From assembly GCA_902729315.2 (NCBI GenBank), contig LR746271.1, positions 3,122,001-3,186,000 of the forward strand: a stretch of 64,000 nt of DNA, given 5' to 3'. The DNA comes from Spirodela intermedia (lineage: Eukaryota > Streptophyta > Magnoliopsida > Alismatales > Araceae). The position numbers were made by a program, and so were the translations under genes. Positions 18,856-32,400 of the stretch are shown here, one piece after another. Position 1 is the stretch's first letter. Every line of letters starts with the position of its first letter. Under the pieces are notes generated by a model, which was not told where the DNA came from, made no database searches, and saw only the letters and a program-made list of their open reading frames with translations.

Positions 18856-19062
18856 TGTTGAGGCATCCTCCAATAACAACAGCTCCAAGCAGTCAACTTT
18901 GACCATAACTGCCTCTACATAACTGCCTGCAATTCAAGATATCGGAATTACTAATAATAATTGTCTTCCCAATATATAAGGGGGGAACAATCTAAGGCTT
19001 TGGAGGGTGGGCTTTTCTCTCCTTCCTCTAATTTATCTCCTCTCTATTTTTGAATCTCTTCA
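18856..19062 (+). repeat. 3' LTR of the copia element
   Basis: Same ends as the left LTR, with scattered substitutions and a short extra AT-rich insertion (tactaataataat region near 18,950). Divergence between the LTRs shows that the insertion is not recent. Confidence 0.88.
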
Positions 19063-19539
19063 TATGGGACCCTATACTTGGGTGGTGAAATAAAGTTAGA
19101 GAGAGATCTCGCAAAGAAGAGAGTGAAGACCATCGAATAGAAAATAAAGGGGGATTCTTTTATTTCATTACAACTATCAATGCTGAGTGCACTCAAGAAC
19201 CAAAACCAACTACAATAAGAAAAGTGAAGGGGAATAAAGAAAAAGACTCCAACAAAATTGACAGTGTAATTCTCAACATAGTATTTAAGGAACTAAGGTG
19301 ATCACTTTGAGAGGATTGGCCTCATGCTAAGGTGCTTCCTACTTCCCTCTTCCCCCTCTACTACTTGTAAGTTGCTACCAATGGCCTTATATGTAATTCC
19401 TAAAATTTCACCTTTCTAATTCTTTTAAATTTCTTCTATAATAAGCATTGTGGCTTTCTTTATGTTGATGGCCTTTGCATTCTTCTCCTTTCCTTGTCTC
19501 ATGGAGTGATGCCCCTTGTTCAATTGACTAATGGGAGGA
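19063..19539. other. Possible LTR remnant beyond the gypsy pol end
   Basis: AT-rich DNA where a minus-strand gypsy element would carry its 3' LTR. No paired repeat is recognisable, so an LTR call cannot be supported. Confidence 0.25.
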
Positions 19540-20830
19540 TTATATCAATACTCTCCTCTAAGAGAATTACCTTGTCTTCAAAGGGAAAAATGAGAAATTA
19601 TTGGCAGACCTTTGTGTCATCCTCTCAAGTTATTTTTGAATCTAACATACCTTCCCATTGAATCAAAACCTCTAACCTATAGGACTGTTATTGAATATGA
19701 AAGATGTCTTTTGAGGTGACTATCCAAGTGGTGTCCACATCCATATGTAATGGTAGGGCTGTGATGCAAAAGAGAGCTCTCGATGACACATCGGATGGAA
19801 ACTCACAAAGGTGGACATCTCCAAGCAATAGGCAGCATGACTAATGTGCTTTGAAATGTTAAAGCACCAAAATAGTAAGGGGAAAGCTTCTCATTTGGCC
19901 TATGTCCTCATGAATTTAACCACAATCATAGGAATACTATATCACCCACTACAAACTAGACTTCTTTGCCGTTCTTATTAGTGTAAGCTTTCATACTAGC
20001 TTGGGCTTGCTTCAAGTGACTCTTCAATTAATTGGGCACCATGCCCCATTTCTAGAGGAGATGATTCATCACTTCTACTATAGTTTGAGATTTGTCATAG
20101 AAAAATAGAGCTTGGGGTCCCATTTGTAGATGACTTTGAAGGAGGAGAGTCTAATGGATGAATTGAAGTTTGTGTTATACCAAAGTTCTACCTAGCTAAG
20201 CCATTTGCTCCATTGTTGAGGTTTATCACAAGCAAAATGCAAGACGTAAGTTTTCAACCCATGCTTGACTACTTCCATCTATTCATCAATCTGAGGAAGG
20301 TATGCACTATTGAGATGGATTTGGGTTCCTTGGCACTTGAACAATTCATGCCAAAAGAGGCTTATAAAGATTCTATCTTGGTGATTGAGGATGGATGCAG
20401 GAAAGTTGCGGAGGCGAACAATATCCTTGAGAAACATAAGCACCACATATGGAGTTAAGAATTGATGTTTGAGTAAAGAGAAGTATGCATACTTGCTGAG
20501 ATGGTCATTAGTGACCAAGATCATTTTGAACCCTTCAGACTTCAGCAGCCCTTCTATGAAGTTCATGAAAATTTCCTCCAATACTATCTCAAGAACGTTG
20601 ATTAATTGAAGTTTAGCCAATTGACAATAAAGATTTCATCTTGTTCCTTGGACAAGTTGGGTAATCTCAAATCTAGCTATAGATTGTCTTCTTCATGCCA
20701 CTTTAATATATGTTCCAACTAATTCTCTTGTAAGTATATAGGAAGTTAGAGTGGACACTGATGGCCAAATCATGGAGCTTGCATTAGAGGATGAGGCCTT
20801 GGTGGTAAGAAACATTTAGAAGCTTAAACA
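19540..20830 (-). mobile_element. Ty3/gypsy integrase and chromodomain-like remnant
   Basis: On the minus strand a frame at 20620-20279 reads MNFIEGLLKSEGFKMILVTND, LSKYAYFSLLKH, VRLRNFPASILNHQDRIFIS, FWHELFKCQGTQIHLNSAYLPQ: the central part of a plant gypsy integrase (family: MDFIEGLPKS..DVILVVVDRLSKYAHF..FW.ELF..QGT.L..SSAYHPQTDG). Catalytic Asp positions are partly replaced. Downstream on the same strand come CDKPQQWSKWLS, WYNTNFNSSI and, near 19,600, VLIQWEGML with FEDKV, as at the end of gypsy pol. Upstream text near 20,650 looks like the zinc-binding HHCC region but is broken. RT, protease and gag are not seen. It has stops in several places. Confidence 0.75.
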
Positions 20831-23800
20831 TATCAAGTTAGACTTCTATCATTACTATCCTCAAACAAGGTTCGGCTTGATTTTTGGTGGCAATTAGCTT
20901 GAGGTCAAGTAGTTGTGAGCAAGTAACTTTGGTTTGCTTTAAAATGGATTTTAAAGTCAAAGGTCATGATCTCTGAAACTCATCATTAATACTCAAGCAG
21001 CACTTGTCTCTATGATGCAATGAAACTTGTAAGGCAAAAGACTTAGGTTAATTGTGAACAACTCTAATGTTATAAAGATTTAAATCACATCGTAAATACT
21101 CAAAAAAATATGATTATGTCAGTGTTTTATCGTCCTAAATCTGCAGGTTGTCCAACAATAGACAGACAATACTCTAGAGAGAAAAAATTCACAAAATTTA
21201 TTGATTGAAAATTTTAATACCTCTTGGGTTATATGGGGTACCTTTAAATAGGCCAAGTTCTTTGATTTGTTACCTAAATTTGAGTTTCAAATGAAATTTA
21301 AAAATATAAATAAAAGGAGAATAAGAATAGAAGGGGCAATGAAAATAGTAAGATTTCAAAAATATAAATGAACTAAAAATAAATAGAGGATTAAAAAATA
21401 TATAAAAAGATATAAGGGGAATACAAATAACAAGGACTAAAAATAAAAGGGGGTAAAAATAGAAATATGAAATGAGAAAATCTAAATATGGACGTCCTAA
21501 AATGTGTTTTTTTATAGGCATTATAATGTTCTTTTTTCATATGCAGTGGCAAAAATAATAGAATGTCGCATGATTCTCATGAAAATGATATAAATTTGGT
21601 GAAAAATGTGATATATAAACTTTTATTAATATTTGATAATTTTTTCAAGTTGTCTAAGTAGAATCCACTCATGAATAAACACATACATGAATGCATGAGT
21701 TGATATTCGATGGAAACACAATCTTTGCTCTAAAATAAAAACATAAAATTTTTAAAATATATCTTATTTGAGTTTTATTATATTTACTACGTCCTAAAAG
21801 TCTTGAGAAGAATTATATGAATTTTAGGAACAAATAAAAAACTCATTTTCACGAGCTGCTTCTAACTCTATGAGAAGTACTCAAGCACAAAAAGAGACTT
21901 CATTCAAGACATTGAAAAACTCATTACTGAAGAGTCAAAAGAGCAAGTGGAGAGTTATAAGGAAGATCCACTAAAATAAGAGGCTATTATGAACTGTAAT
22001 CTTGAAGGAGGGGGGGGGGGGGGGATCATTCAAGAGAGGTGAAGAAAGAAGGGAGGAGAGAAAAGAAGTTGGTTGATTGGTGGAGAGACTAAAGGCATGG
22101 AAGAAAGTTGAAGTGCAAGGCAAGTGGCAAGACCAAAGGCATATGTGTTCAACAAAGTTCTTTGCAATTTTAATTTAATTTTTTATGTTATTTTATTTCT
22201 TTTATGTTCTTTGGGTGACATACATTGAACAAGGGGAACTTTTCTTGAATTTATTCAATCTAAGAATTTCATTCATCTCATTTCCTTAGGTGATAGCTAA
22301 GAAAATGAGAGAGCTTTAACTTTCATTAAAAGTTATCATCATTTCGAATTTAATTAAATTTAAATTATAATTTACTGTAATCTCTTTTCTTGTCCTTTGG
22401 GTGAAAGATAGGGAAAGGAAAATATTTCCATTCAAACTTTTATGATTTTAACTAATAGCTTTCTAAGGACTCTACTATGTGACAAATAGTTTACTCTTTT
22501 CAATTTATCCTTGATTGACAACCATGGTAGCTCTATAGTTTATTTATTTCAAATCTTATTTTCATCAATATTTCAAAACTTTCTTCAAGTCAATAAATTT
22601 ATTCTATTGATAATCACTCTTCTCATCTTTCCACATCATAGTTTCTAAACTATTTTTTTATATTCGTGATTGTATCATCTCATCATTAAAACCCTCCATC
22701 TTATTTCTAGATATTAAGAGAAATAAACATATGAAATTAATTGATAAAGGAGGCTAGTAAGTAACAAAGAGAAGTTTTCACCACTCACCTCATCTCATTT
22801 CATTTTTATTCTTTTATGTTGAATAATCCTCATTGTTAGAAAATTAAGAATATTTAAAACTAATTATCATCACCCCTACAGATTAACTTAACTTATACCA
22901 ATACTAAAATTCATTTAGAAGATTTAGCTGTAAATATTGTAAATTTAGATGCATTAAAACATGACAATTAATATCCAGTCAAGGCCTAATTTCATAATTA
23001 AGCTAACTCCAACTTAAATGGATTTTCAGGTTGTTTGTGATTCTATTCTACTTAATATAGACCTTAAATAAGCTCCATGTCACTGGTGACTTATTCAGGC
23101 CCTTTTTCAATACTATTCACTTTATGGCTCAAATTCAGAATAATTTAACTTAAATTCAAAGTTGGGCCTCTAACTTCTGTCTTAAGCTACATCACTCTAC
23201 TCTACTTGGAATTTAAAACTCCTTTGATCCATGTAGATGATGAACTTTCAATTGGGGTAATGCCTCTACTTTAATAGGACAATAACTACGATCATAAATT
23301 TGTGCTCATAGACATATTTTGACTATTGAATATTGATATGATTTAGCTAAAGAAGGTTTAGATGTCCTTAGTTTTAAAACAGATTATAAAATTTATATAA
23401 AAATTATTTTTGAATGATTTATTTAATATCCATTGAATTATCAACATACATCATGACTAACTAAATTACAAGTTAAATATTCTTGACAATCATTCAAATC
23501 ATGCATACTAATGATACTCAACATAATCATATGGATAGTAACAAATACAATGAGTTATACCTTTGAGGTATCTTTTTATATTGAAATATTAAATTATAAT
23601 ATTCTTGAAATATAAATATAGAATAATGTGTCAACACATGTGAGAAAGTTTCACTTATATTTTCAAAAGTAAAGTTATATGTAGAATTTGAATGAAACAC
23701 TTGAATACTATGGAGATAGGAGATTTGAGTGCTAAAATATTTGAAATATCAAAAACCTATAATGTGAGACATAAGATTTGAACTTAAGAAGCAAGCTACA

Positions 23801-24867
23801 TAAAGATAAAAAAATAATGACCAAAATATTGGAACATCATATAGTCAAACTATAGACATAATGTGAAATCGAGATTACTATAGCAATACAATGAAATGCT
23901 AATGAAATATTCGAAGTAAAATCACACCTTTAGTGACTAAAGTAGGATCAGTTTTTGGTCCTATATGGCAACTGAGTTGAACCACTCATGCAAAACTATT
24001 AAGGAAGTGGAGTAGTCTTCACCACATAACCTACATTGTGGCACATCATAATTTATATTGAGAAAATGACAAAGAAAAATGACTAACTTCAACTCAATTC
24101 AAAAACAAGATTATCTGAAGTGTCATTAATCTTCAAAAAGAAGTTTTGAAGATCATTTGTGTAAAACCTACACATTTGAAAGTAAAAAAGAACTCAAGGT
24201 CAGTCTCATACACCTTGGATAGTAACATGTTAGTAGAGTACATGGAGAAAACTACAAACTCAACAATCATATGTCAACTCAACCTTGAAGAAAAAATATG
24301 TATGTTGATCAATTTAGGACCTCCATACACATTATAAAAAATAACTTGCCTAAGGGTAGAAAGATTTGAAATGAAATATGACCAAAGGTGGAAGCATGAA
24401 TACTAGATGAAGAGCCAAACAACCACCTTTGATCAAGACCTCAAAATAGAAAATATTCATTGATTATTTACGAACATCTATGTGATATAGCACAAACAAA
24501 AAACTCAAAAGTAAAATGTTTGGTACTAGAAAGCAACTAAAGCTCATTGATATGCCAATTGACCAATGGGAAGATTTTCAAACTCATATAACTATTTTCT
24601 AATGTTCATATGACAACAATATGTTGGAGTATAAAAAAGATTGATTGAAAACCAGGCAATACTAATGTTGAATGAAGAAATTTTCATGAACATCATATCA
24701 CTCAAGTTTGAGTAAAAGATCCTACTAAATCTTCAATAGTAAAATAATCATGTGTCTTAAAAAGAGAATTAAAACTTTATCATGTTTATTTATCTATGGT
24801 GGTTTATAAGTCAATCAACTAAGTGAAGGTTGTCTCTCTCCAATAGGCCCTAAGGTAACATAGGTGG
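20831..24867. repeat. AT-rich decayed repeat DNA, no gene
   Basis: No coding domain is recognisable. A G homopolymer lies at about 22010-22024. The stretch from about 22,150 to 22,790 is related, in opposite orientation, to about 28,690-29,400 (see findings). Composition and broken frames suggest old retrotransposon leader or internal sequence. Confidence 0.5.
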
Positions 24868-26604
24868 TGCTGTGGCTTAGTCGTTGTATAGTAAATCATG
24901 TAAATTTAAAATTTATAACACTAGAAAATACTAACTTTCAGATATTTAAAAGTATTTCTGAACAAATATATCAATTATAATTTAATAAAACTTCTAAAAA
25001 TAGTGGTAATTTTTCAAGTTGATCACATAGATGTAATATAATTTTGAGTAATTTTTTAGAATTTGTCTCAAAAAATATGATATTTTATAAATTTTATATT
25101 AAGAAATAAAAATAAAATATATTTAAAATTCATAAAAAAGGGAAATAAGGGTGCACACATCAAAATGATATCAACGTATGACGAACGCAAATTGGGCAAA
25201 AATAAAGTTTCACCCAACAATTCATATATAAGTGATTATAGATGATTTAATTGATCAAATTAAGATATGTAAAAGCTAGAAGAATCATAATTGAATAAAG
25301 TATAATTTGGTAAATTTAAATCACACAAATTGTCACTAAATGAAGTAGAAATTAAGTTGAAAGTAAAAAAATAAAGTTTTGACATTGCGGTGATGATGCA
25401 TTAGAATCCTAAACATTCGAGAGGATTGTCATATAGTGTCTACAATCGTGAAAGTTCTTCTTAGACAAGGATGACATGGGCAATCTCTAGATCTCTTTGT
25501 GAAGTCTAGAGATCAATAAAATAAGTCATTGAATCATATCTGGTGGCTATCACTTAATAGAACAGAAAAATGGGGGCACTGTGGCTCATTAGTGGCTGTC
25601 ACCCAACGAAGAAGAGTTGAATGAAAGTGGGGCGTATGTTAGGAAGCTTCATCCTAAGGTCCGTATAGTAAAAGGAAGCTCTTCATCACATCTAGTATAT
25701 TCTCAAGAGGTGACGATTCGTCTCTTAACATATCGTCCTCTTCCTAACGATGACTTGTTCGTCGATCAATCAAAAATGATTTACTTGATGGATTCATGAT
25801 CTTTTTGTCGTGAATCATTCATTAATTTTAGTAACAATACTTCGTGAATCGTGTTGATAAGATTTTTGTCAATGATCCAATGATTCTAGTAGCTTAATCT
25901 TTCACCAGCAATCTATAAGAAAGTCATGATAATCAAATAAAAATATAAGTTTTGACTCTAAGATGATTCAAACCTATGTCGGTTGCGCACCTACATAAGA
26001 GAGATTGAAATAAGTACTTTAATACCCTTATCAAGTAATGTCATCATCATATATCTCTATTATAATGTAGGGATAGTTTAGGTATTAATATCTTCAAAGT
26101 CTTTTGGGAGAAGGTGTGACATAAGTTTAGTCCCACATCACTTGTTCGTCAAAGTTTTAGACGAATATATAGTAATATCACATTTACAAGTAATGAGTCT
26201 CTTTCTCTTACATGTATGACCACTCTTTGTCCTACAACTAATTGGCCACTAGTGACGTGAAAGGAGAGTGATGCACACATGCCCCTATCGGTCCTAGTCA
26301 CTCGAGCCCTTGCTCGAGGCTCCCCTTGACTATGCTTTTGACCCGCTTGTAAGCCCAATTGGCTAGCAAGTCCTTGCCTTTTGTTATATTTTTATTTTAA
26401 TTTATTTTTCTTTATTTATCTCAAAAATAAGACTATAAAAATCATTAAATCTATAAAAAAATCACATAATTAATCAAAAAATTATGTTAATCAATTGAAA
26501 ACTATTTTTCACATTTTAATACAAATAAAAGTCTATTTATCATGAGTTAAAGCTAAAATTATATTATTTACTAATTATTAACTAATGATAATGAAGACTT
26601 ATCA
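24868..26604 (+). repeat. Solo LTR copy A, AT-decayed
   Basis: About 1.74 kb copy of the same LTR family as 30049-31682. It starts TGCTGTGGCTTAGTCG and ends GAAGACTTATCA. Flanking 5-mers ggtgg and agtga agree at 3 of 5 bases and differ only by transitions, as expected of an old target-site duplication. No primer-binding site follows and no polypurine tract precedes it, so it is read as a solo LTR. Compared with the GC-rich copy, most differences look like C-to-T or G-to-A. Confidence 0.75.
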
Positions 26605-29484
26605 AGTGATAGATGGTGAAAAGGTAAGAATAAGACATGAGGTACTAAGAGTCAGAAGCTACTTGTGGGAAGTGTTGTTCTCTAAAGATAATTATGTATT
26701 GACTTAGGCATGTGATGCTGAAAGTCAAGACCTGACCATGAGGGGTGAGATCTTTGTAGAATCATCAAAGACTAGACATACCCTAATGAATAGTGAATTA
26801 ATATAAAAACTTAATGTCCCTTTTAGTTATGAGTGAGAGAGATATTCGGGTGACCTCATGGCAAAAAGAGAAGAGACTTAGAAGCATCTACATATAGATT
26901 TGAGAGACTATATTAAAACATGTGTCAACACATGTATACATAGATAAAACAAGAAAATAGAAAAAAAAATGTAGGAAGTCAATTCAATCCCCCTCTTGAT
27001 ATTTCACTTAGTCACATGAAACTCAATAATTGGTATTAGAGTAATATATCCATAAATAGTAAAACACCTCAAAGAGTAAATTCTATGGCTAGTGAACAAA
27101 TTGAATCTTCAAGCCGTCAAATAGTCATATTCAATGAAATGAATTATGTATTATGGAAGACTAGGGTTATAATATATGCAATGAGTTAGGGATTGAAAGT
27201 ATGAAATAGGATTATAAATGGCCCACAAAATGCTTCAAATGAACTGCATAATAGAGTTCATCATTAAATGTTAGAGTCATGAATATCTTACTTACCATTA
27301 ATATTTCTGAATTTAACCATGTATCTAGTATTGAAATATCAAAGAAAATTTGAGACAAGTTAGAAATAAAATGTGAAAGTAAATCTCAAGTGAATGACAC
27401 TAGGATTGACATTCTAGTAGAAAGGTATGAATTATTTTATATGAAAAAAAGAGATTAATTAATGAGTTCATCAAGATATGATGAGATGATTAATGATATC
27501 AGAAATCTAGGTCAAACCTTCACAAATGGGAATATAAACTAGAAATTACTTTGGGCATTGACCGATGACTAGATGGCAAAGGAAACTACAATCATAAAAT
27601 CTAAGAACTTGAATACTATTTTCTTAGATGAAATTTTCAATTCATTAGTAACCCATGAAATAGATGTTGAACTCTTTCAGGAAAACGAACTGGACATATT
27701 GCTCTTAAAACCACAAAAATGTTCAACAAAGATGAAAAGATTGCTCTCTTATTTAGATGGTTGCCAAGCTCTAGAAAAGAAAGAAGAACTTCTCATACAA
27801 GAAAGTTACAACTCAACTCCTTGAAAATTCTAACCACTTATGCTATGAATATAAGAAACAAGGACACCTCAAGTTTGATTACCCACTACTCAAGAAGAAA
27901 AATTCAAGACAGACAACAGGCAATTATAGCTTCTTAAAGTGTCAATGACTATATTACATATGAGGAAATTAAAACAATTATAGGGAATTAGATGAATTAT
28001 AAGAAAAAAAAGACCTATGCCTAATAGCTTGGGCATGATCCTAACTATTACCTATCATATAATCAATTATAAAATGATTTAGATGAATTAATGGATGCAT
28101 TTCAAGACATTATACTTAAATTGAAAGCATGACAGAAATAAAATCTTAGACTTAGAGAGTCAATTAATTCCTTAGAAATCAAAACTAAGAGTGATGCCAT
28201 TCTTTTTGAAACCTTAGAAAATGAGAAAAAAATTCATAGAAAGAATCAACAAATTAGGAAAATAACTTGATGCTACATCTTCTAAGGCAGACATACCCAC
28301 TATCACTAAAAAGAGGACAATACATAGTCTTCATGACAATAAAGAAGGTAGAAACAAACAATGAAATTAAGAGCCAAAGCTCCATGAAAAGTTCACATGG
28401 TCATGCCACGAAATATCTTGCACATGAAAGTGTGATCTAAGAATTAAGTTTAAAAAATTATGGACTGAGAAAGAAGAATGACTTAAGTACAAAACTTGAA
28501 CCATTGTTCATGCATTAGTCATTGGTTTCAATGCATGTAAATTTAACAATATTTATAATTGAACTCTCTAAAATGCATGTGAAAGTTTAGGTCAATCCTC
28601 AAGGATGTTGAGAACTAGTTTGGATGAATTTCTAATTTTCAAACATAAATAATAACTTTTAAAAAAAAGAACAAGAGGAAATGGGATGAGATAAGTAATA
28701 TAATATTTTCTTCAACACAATATCCTACTTCTCTAATTAATTTTTTATTTGTAATCCCCTTATTAGCTCTAGAGAATAAGAAAGAAAGTTTCAATAATGA
28801 GATGATTAAATAAAAAATAGAGGAAAATAGAATAGAGATGAGCAAATAGAAAGAGGAGAAGGGTGTTTGCCAATAGAATAGAATGACCTCTATTATTGTG
28901 GAGAATTCTCTAAAATAATTAAAACTAAGATCTAAAATAAAATCTGAATAAATAAAATGCAGAAATACCTTGTTTGTATATCAAAAGTAAAGTAAAAGAA
29001 TTAAATTCGTGATCAAAAGTAAATAATAAAACTAAAATTGAACTTTTTTGTTCATCACACAATGAAGTCATACATAACTAAAAAATCTTTTAAATATTGT
29101 ATTAGATCTTAATCAAACCTTATAATTTTGAATGGAAATTTTTTTCTCTAATTGTTTGTCACCTGAGGATGAGAAAAAAATATTACAATTAATTAAAATC
29201 ATAATTATAACTAAATTCGTATTGATGAAGACTAAGAACAAAAACTAAGGCTCTCTCTTTTCCTTGTCTACCACTCAAGAAATTGATAAGAACGAAATAA
29301 TTAGATTAAATGAATCTAGAAACAAGGTCTCTCTTATTAGTGTCTATCACCCAAAGAATATAAAAGGCATGAAATAAGATAATAATAAAATTTAAAAATA
29401 CAAATAATTCTATTGATCACTACTCATTGATTTTGAAATCCTCATCTTTCTTCCTTACTCTCCAGCCTCATTCTCTTACCCTTA
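26605..29484 (+). mobile_element. Decayed copia-type gag region with primer-binding site
   Basis: A primer-binding-site-like attggtattagagtaa lies at about 27,031, after LTR-end-like sequence (ccccctcttgatatttcac). From 27,085 a broken frame reads MASEQIES, FNEMNYVLWKTRVIIYAM, IINGPQN; further on come LWALTDD.MAKETTI, SKNLNTIFLDEIFNSLVTHEIDVE (27,573 on). This matches the order of UBN2-type gag in plant copia elements (F.G.NY..W...M; L..LPK.W....TAI..SKDL....LDEL.GSL.THE). Many stops. Protease, integrase and RT are absent. The right end (about 28,690-29,440) is AT-rich DNA related in inverted orientation to about 22,150-22,790. Confidence 0.6.
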
Positions 29485-32400
29485 TGATGTGACTTAGTCA
29501 TTATATAATAAATCACCAAAAAATAAAATTTATAAAATTAGAAAATATTAATTTTTAGATATTTAAAAGTATTTCTAAATAAATATGTCAATTATAATTC
29601 AATAATGTTTCAAAAAATAGTGAAACTTTTCAAGTCAATCATAGAGATGTAATATAATATATAATAATATTTCATAATTTTTCTCAAAAAATATATTTTT
29701 TTATAAATTTTAGACTAATAAATAAAAATAAAATATATTTAAAATTCACGAAAAAGGGAAATAAGAGATGTGGACGTCAAGATGATGTCAGCACTTGATG
29801 AATACGAATCAAGCAAAAATAAAGTTCTACTTAGTGATTCCTACGTAAGTGATTACAAATGATTTAATTAGTTAAATTAAGATTTGTAAAAGTCAGAATA
29901 ATCGTAATTAAATGAAGAGTAGTTTGAAATTTTTGAATCACATAAATTCTCTCTAAATAAAGTAAAAAAAAATAAGTTAAATGTAGAAAAATATAATTCT
30001 GACGTCATGGTGATAATACATCAACGATGCATCAAAATCTTAAGTAATTGACATGACTCAGTCGTTGTATGTTAAATCACGCAAATATAAAATTTATAAA
30101 ACTAGAAAATACGAATTTTCGGATATTTAGAAGTATTTCTAAATAAATATATCAATTATAATTCAAAAAAAATTCCAAAAATAGCGGTAATTTTCCAAGT
30201 CGATCACAGGGATGTAATATAATATCTGGTAATTATTCAGAATTTTTCTCAATGAGTACAATTTTCTTACGAATTTTATACTAGGAAATAAAAAGGAAAT
30301 ATATTTAAAATTCACGAAAAAAAGGAAATAAGGGTGCGGACGTCAGGATGACGTCAGCGCCCGGCGAACGCGAATCAGGCGGAAACAAAGTTCCGCCCGG
30401 CGATTCTTACGTAGGCGATTACAGACGACTCAATTAATCAAATTAAGATCTGTAAAAGTCGGAAGAATCGTAATTGAATGAAGTATAGTTTGTTAAATTA
30501 AAATCAACAAAGTATCACTAAATGAAGCGTAAATTAAATTGAAAGCAGGAAAACAGAGTTCCGGCATCGCGACGGCGATGCGTCAGCGATGCACCGGAAT
30601 CCTGAGCGTTCGGGAGGATCGTCGTGCAGTGTCCACGGCCTCGAAGGCTCTCCTTGGACAAAGACGACGTGGGCAATCTCTAGATCTTCTCGCGAAGTCT
30701 AGAGATCAATGAAGTGGGTCGTCAAATCGTCTCCGGCGGCTGTCACCCGGCGGAGCGGAAAAATGGCGAGTTTGCGGCTCTCCGGCGGCTATCACCCAAC
30801 GGAGAGGAGCTGGATGGAGGTGTGGCGCGTGTTAGGGAGCTTCATCCTCAGGTCCGCGCAGCAAGAGGAGGCTCTTCATCGCATCTGGTACGCTCTCAGG
30901 AGGTGGCGACTGGTCTCCCGGCGGATCGTCCTCTTCCCGACGACGGCTTGTTCGTCGATCAATCGGAGATGATTTACTCGATGGATTTGCGATCCTTTTA
31001 TTGCGAATCGTTCAGCAATTTTAGTAGCAATGCTCCGCGAATCGCGTTGACGAGATTTTCGCCGATGATCCAGCGATTCTCGTTGCTTAATCCTTCACCG
31101 GCGATCTGCAGGAAACTCGCGATAATCAGATAAAAATATATGAATTTTGACTCTAGGAGGATTCGAACCTACGCCAGTCGCCCCCGCCTCTTCTGAGGAG
31201 GGTGTGGGTTTAGTCCCACATCGGTTGTACGCCGAGTTTTCGGGCGAATATATAGTAATGTTAGATTTGTGAGCAAAGTCCCTTCTCTCGCGTGTACGAC
31301 CACTCCTTGCCCCACAGCCGGCTGGCCACCGATGACGTAGAAGGGGAGTGGCGTACGCGTGCCTGTCGGTCCCCAAGCCAAGCCGCTCGAGCCCCTGCTC
31401 ACGGCTTACTCCCTGACTGTGCTTCCGACCCGCTTGCGGGCACGGTTGGCCAGCCGGTCCCCCCATTTTTGCAATATTTTTATTTTTATTTCTTGTTCTT
31501 CATTTATCTCAAAAGTAAGATTGTAAAAATTGTATAAAATCACATAATTACCCAAAAATTCACGTTAATCAATTGAAAACCAAAAATCATTCTTTAACAC
31601 AAATATAAATCTATTTATCATGAGTTAAGGCTAAAACTATATTATTTACTAATTATTAACTCATGATAATGAAGACTTATCAGTAATCATGTAGTATCCA
31701 CAGCCTCAAAGGCTCTTTTTAGATAAGGATGACGTGGGCAATCTCTAGATCTTCTTGTATAAAATTAGATCTTCAAATCATTTTTAATAGTTGTCACCTC
31801 GTAGAGTGAAAAAATAGTGACTTTACAACTCTCCAATAATTGTCACTTGACGGAGAAGAGCTAGATGGAGGTGGGGCGTGTTTCAAGGAGCTTCATCTTC
31901 AAGTTTGCATAGCAAAAGGAGGCTCTTCATCACATTTGGTACGCTCTTAGGAGGTGGTGACTCATCTCTTAGTGGATCGCCTTTTTCTCGACAACAGCTT
32001 GTTCGTTAATCAACCGGAGATGATTCACTTGATAGATTCATGATCCTTTTATAGCAAATCATTCAACAATTTTAGTAACAATACTTTACGAATCACGTTG
32101 ATGATTTTTTTATTGATGATTAAACGATTTGGTCATTAATCCTTCACTAGCGATCTATAGAAAAATCATGATTTAATTAGATAAAAAAAATGAGTTTTGT
32201 CTCTAGAAGGATTCGACTCGTGCTAGTCACTTGCCTACATGAGAAAGAGAAAAATAAGTACGTAAATACCTTTATAAAGTAATGTCATCAGGCTACCTCT
32301 TAATAAATAAGAGGTATTTTAGGTATTAAAATCTTCAAAACTTTCTAGAGAAGGTGTGACATGGGTTTAGTCTTAATTAGTTCAATGCCAATGTTTTGAA

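Larger units (their letters stand above)
14964..19062 (+). mobile_element. Ty1/copia LTR retrotransposon, both LTRs present, coding region decayed
   Basis: About 4.1 kb element bounded by two similar LTRs (14964-15156 and 18856-19062), each TGTTGAGG...TCTTCA. A primer-binding site tggtatcaaagcc begins directly after the left LTR and a purine-rich tract (tagggggа-like, about 18848-18855) precedes the right LTR. Flanks gatgg and tatgg match at 4 of 5 bases, as an aged target-site duplication. In order I see a gag start (ATG 15,195; RKNFLLWKTQLLPLL), protease WYLDSGATHHFT (16196-16231), integrase text YVIFVDDYSRYTWLYLL (from about 16,830), RT text GYKWIFQ, FHETFSPVIK (about 18,010-18,140), and RNase H text VAQFSTEVEYKAL near 18,500. 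There are many stops and frameshifts. The RT core with the YVDD-type catalytic motif is deleted between about 18,430 and 18,470, so the element cannot move on its own. Confidence 0.9.
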
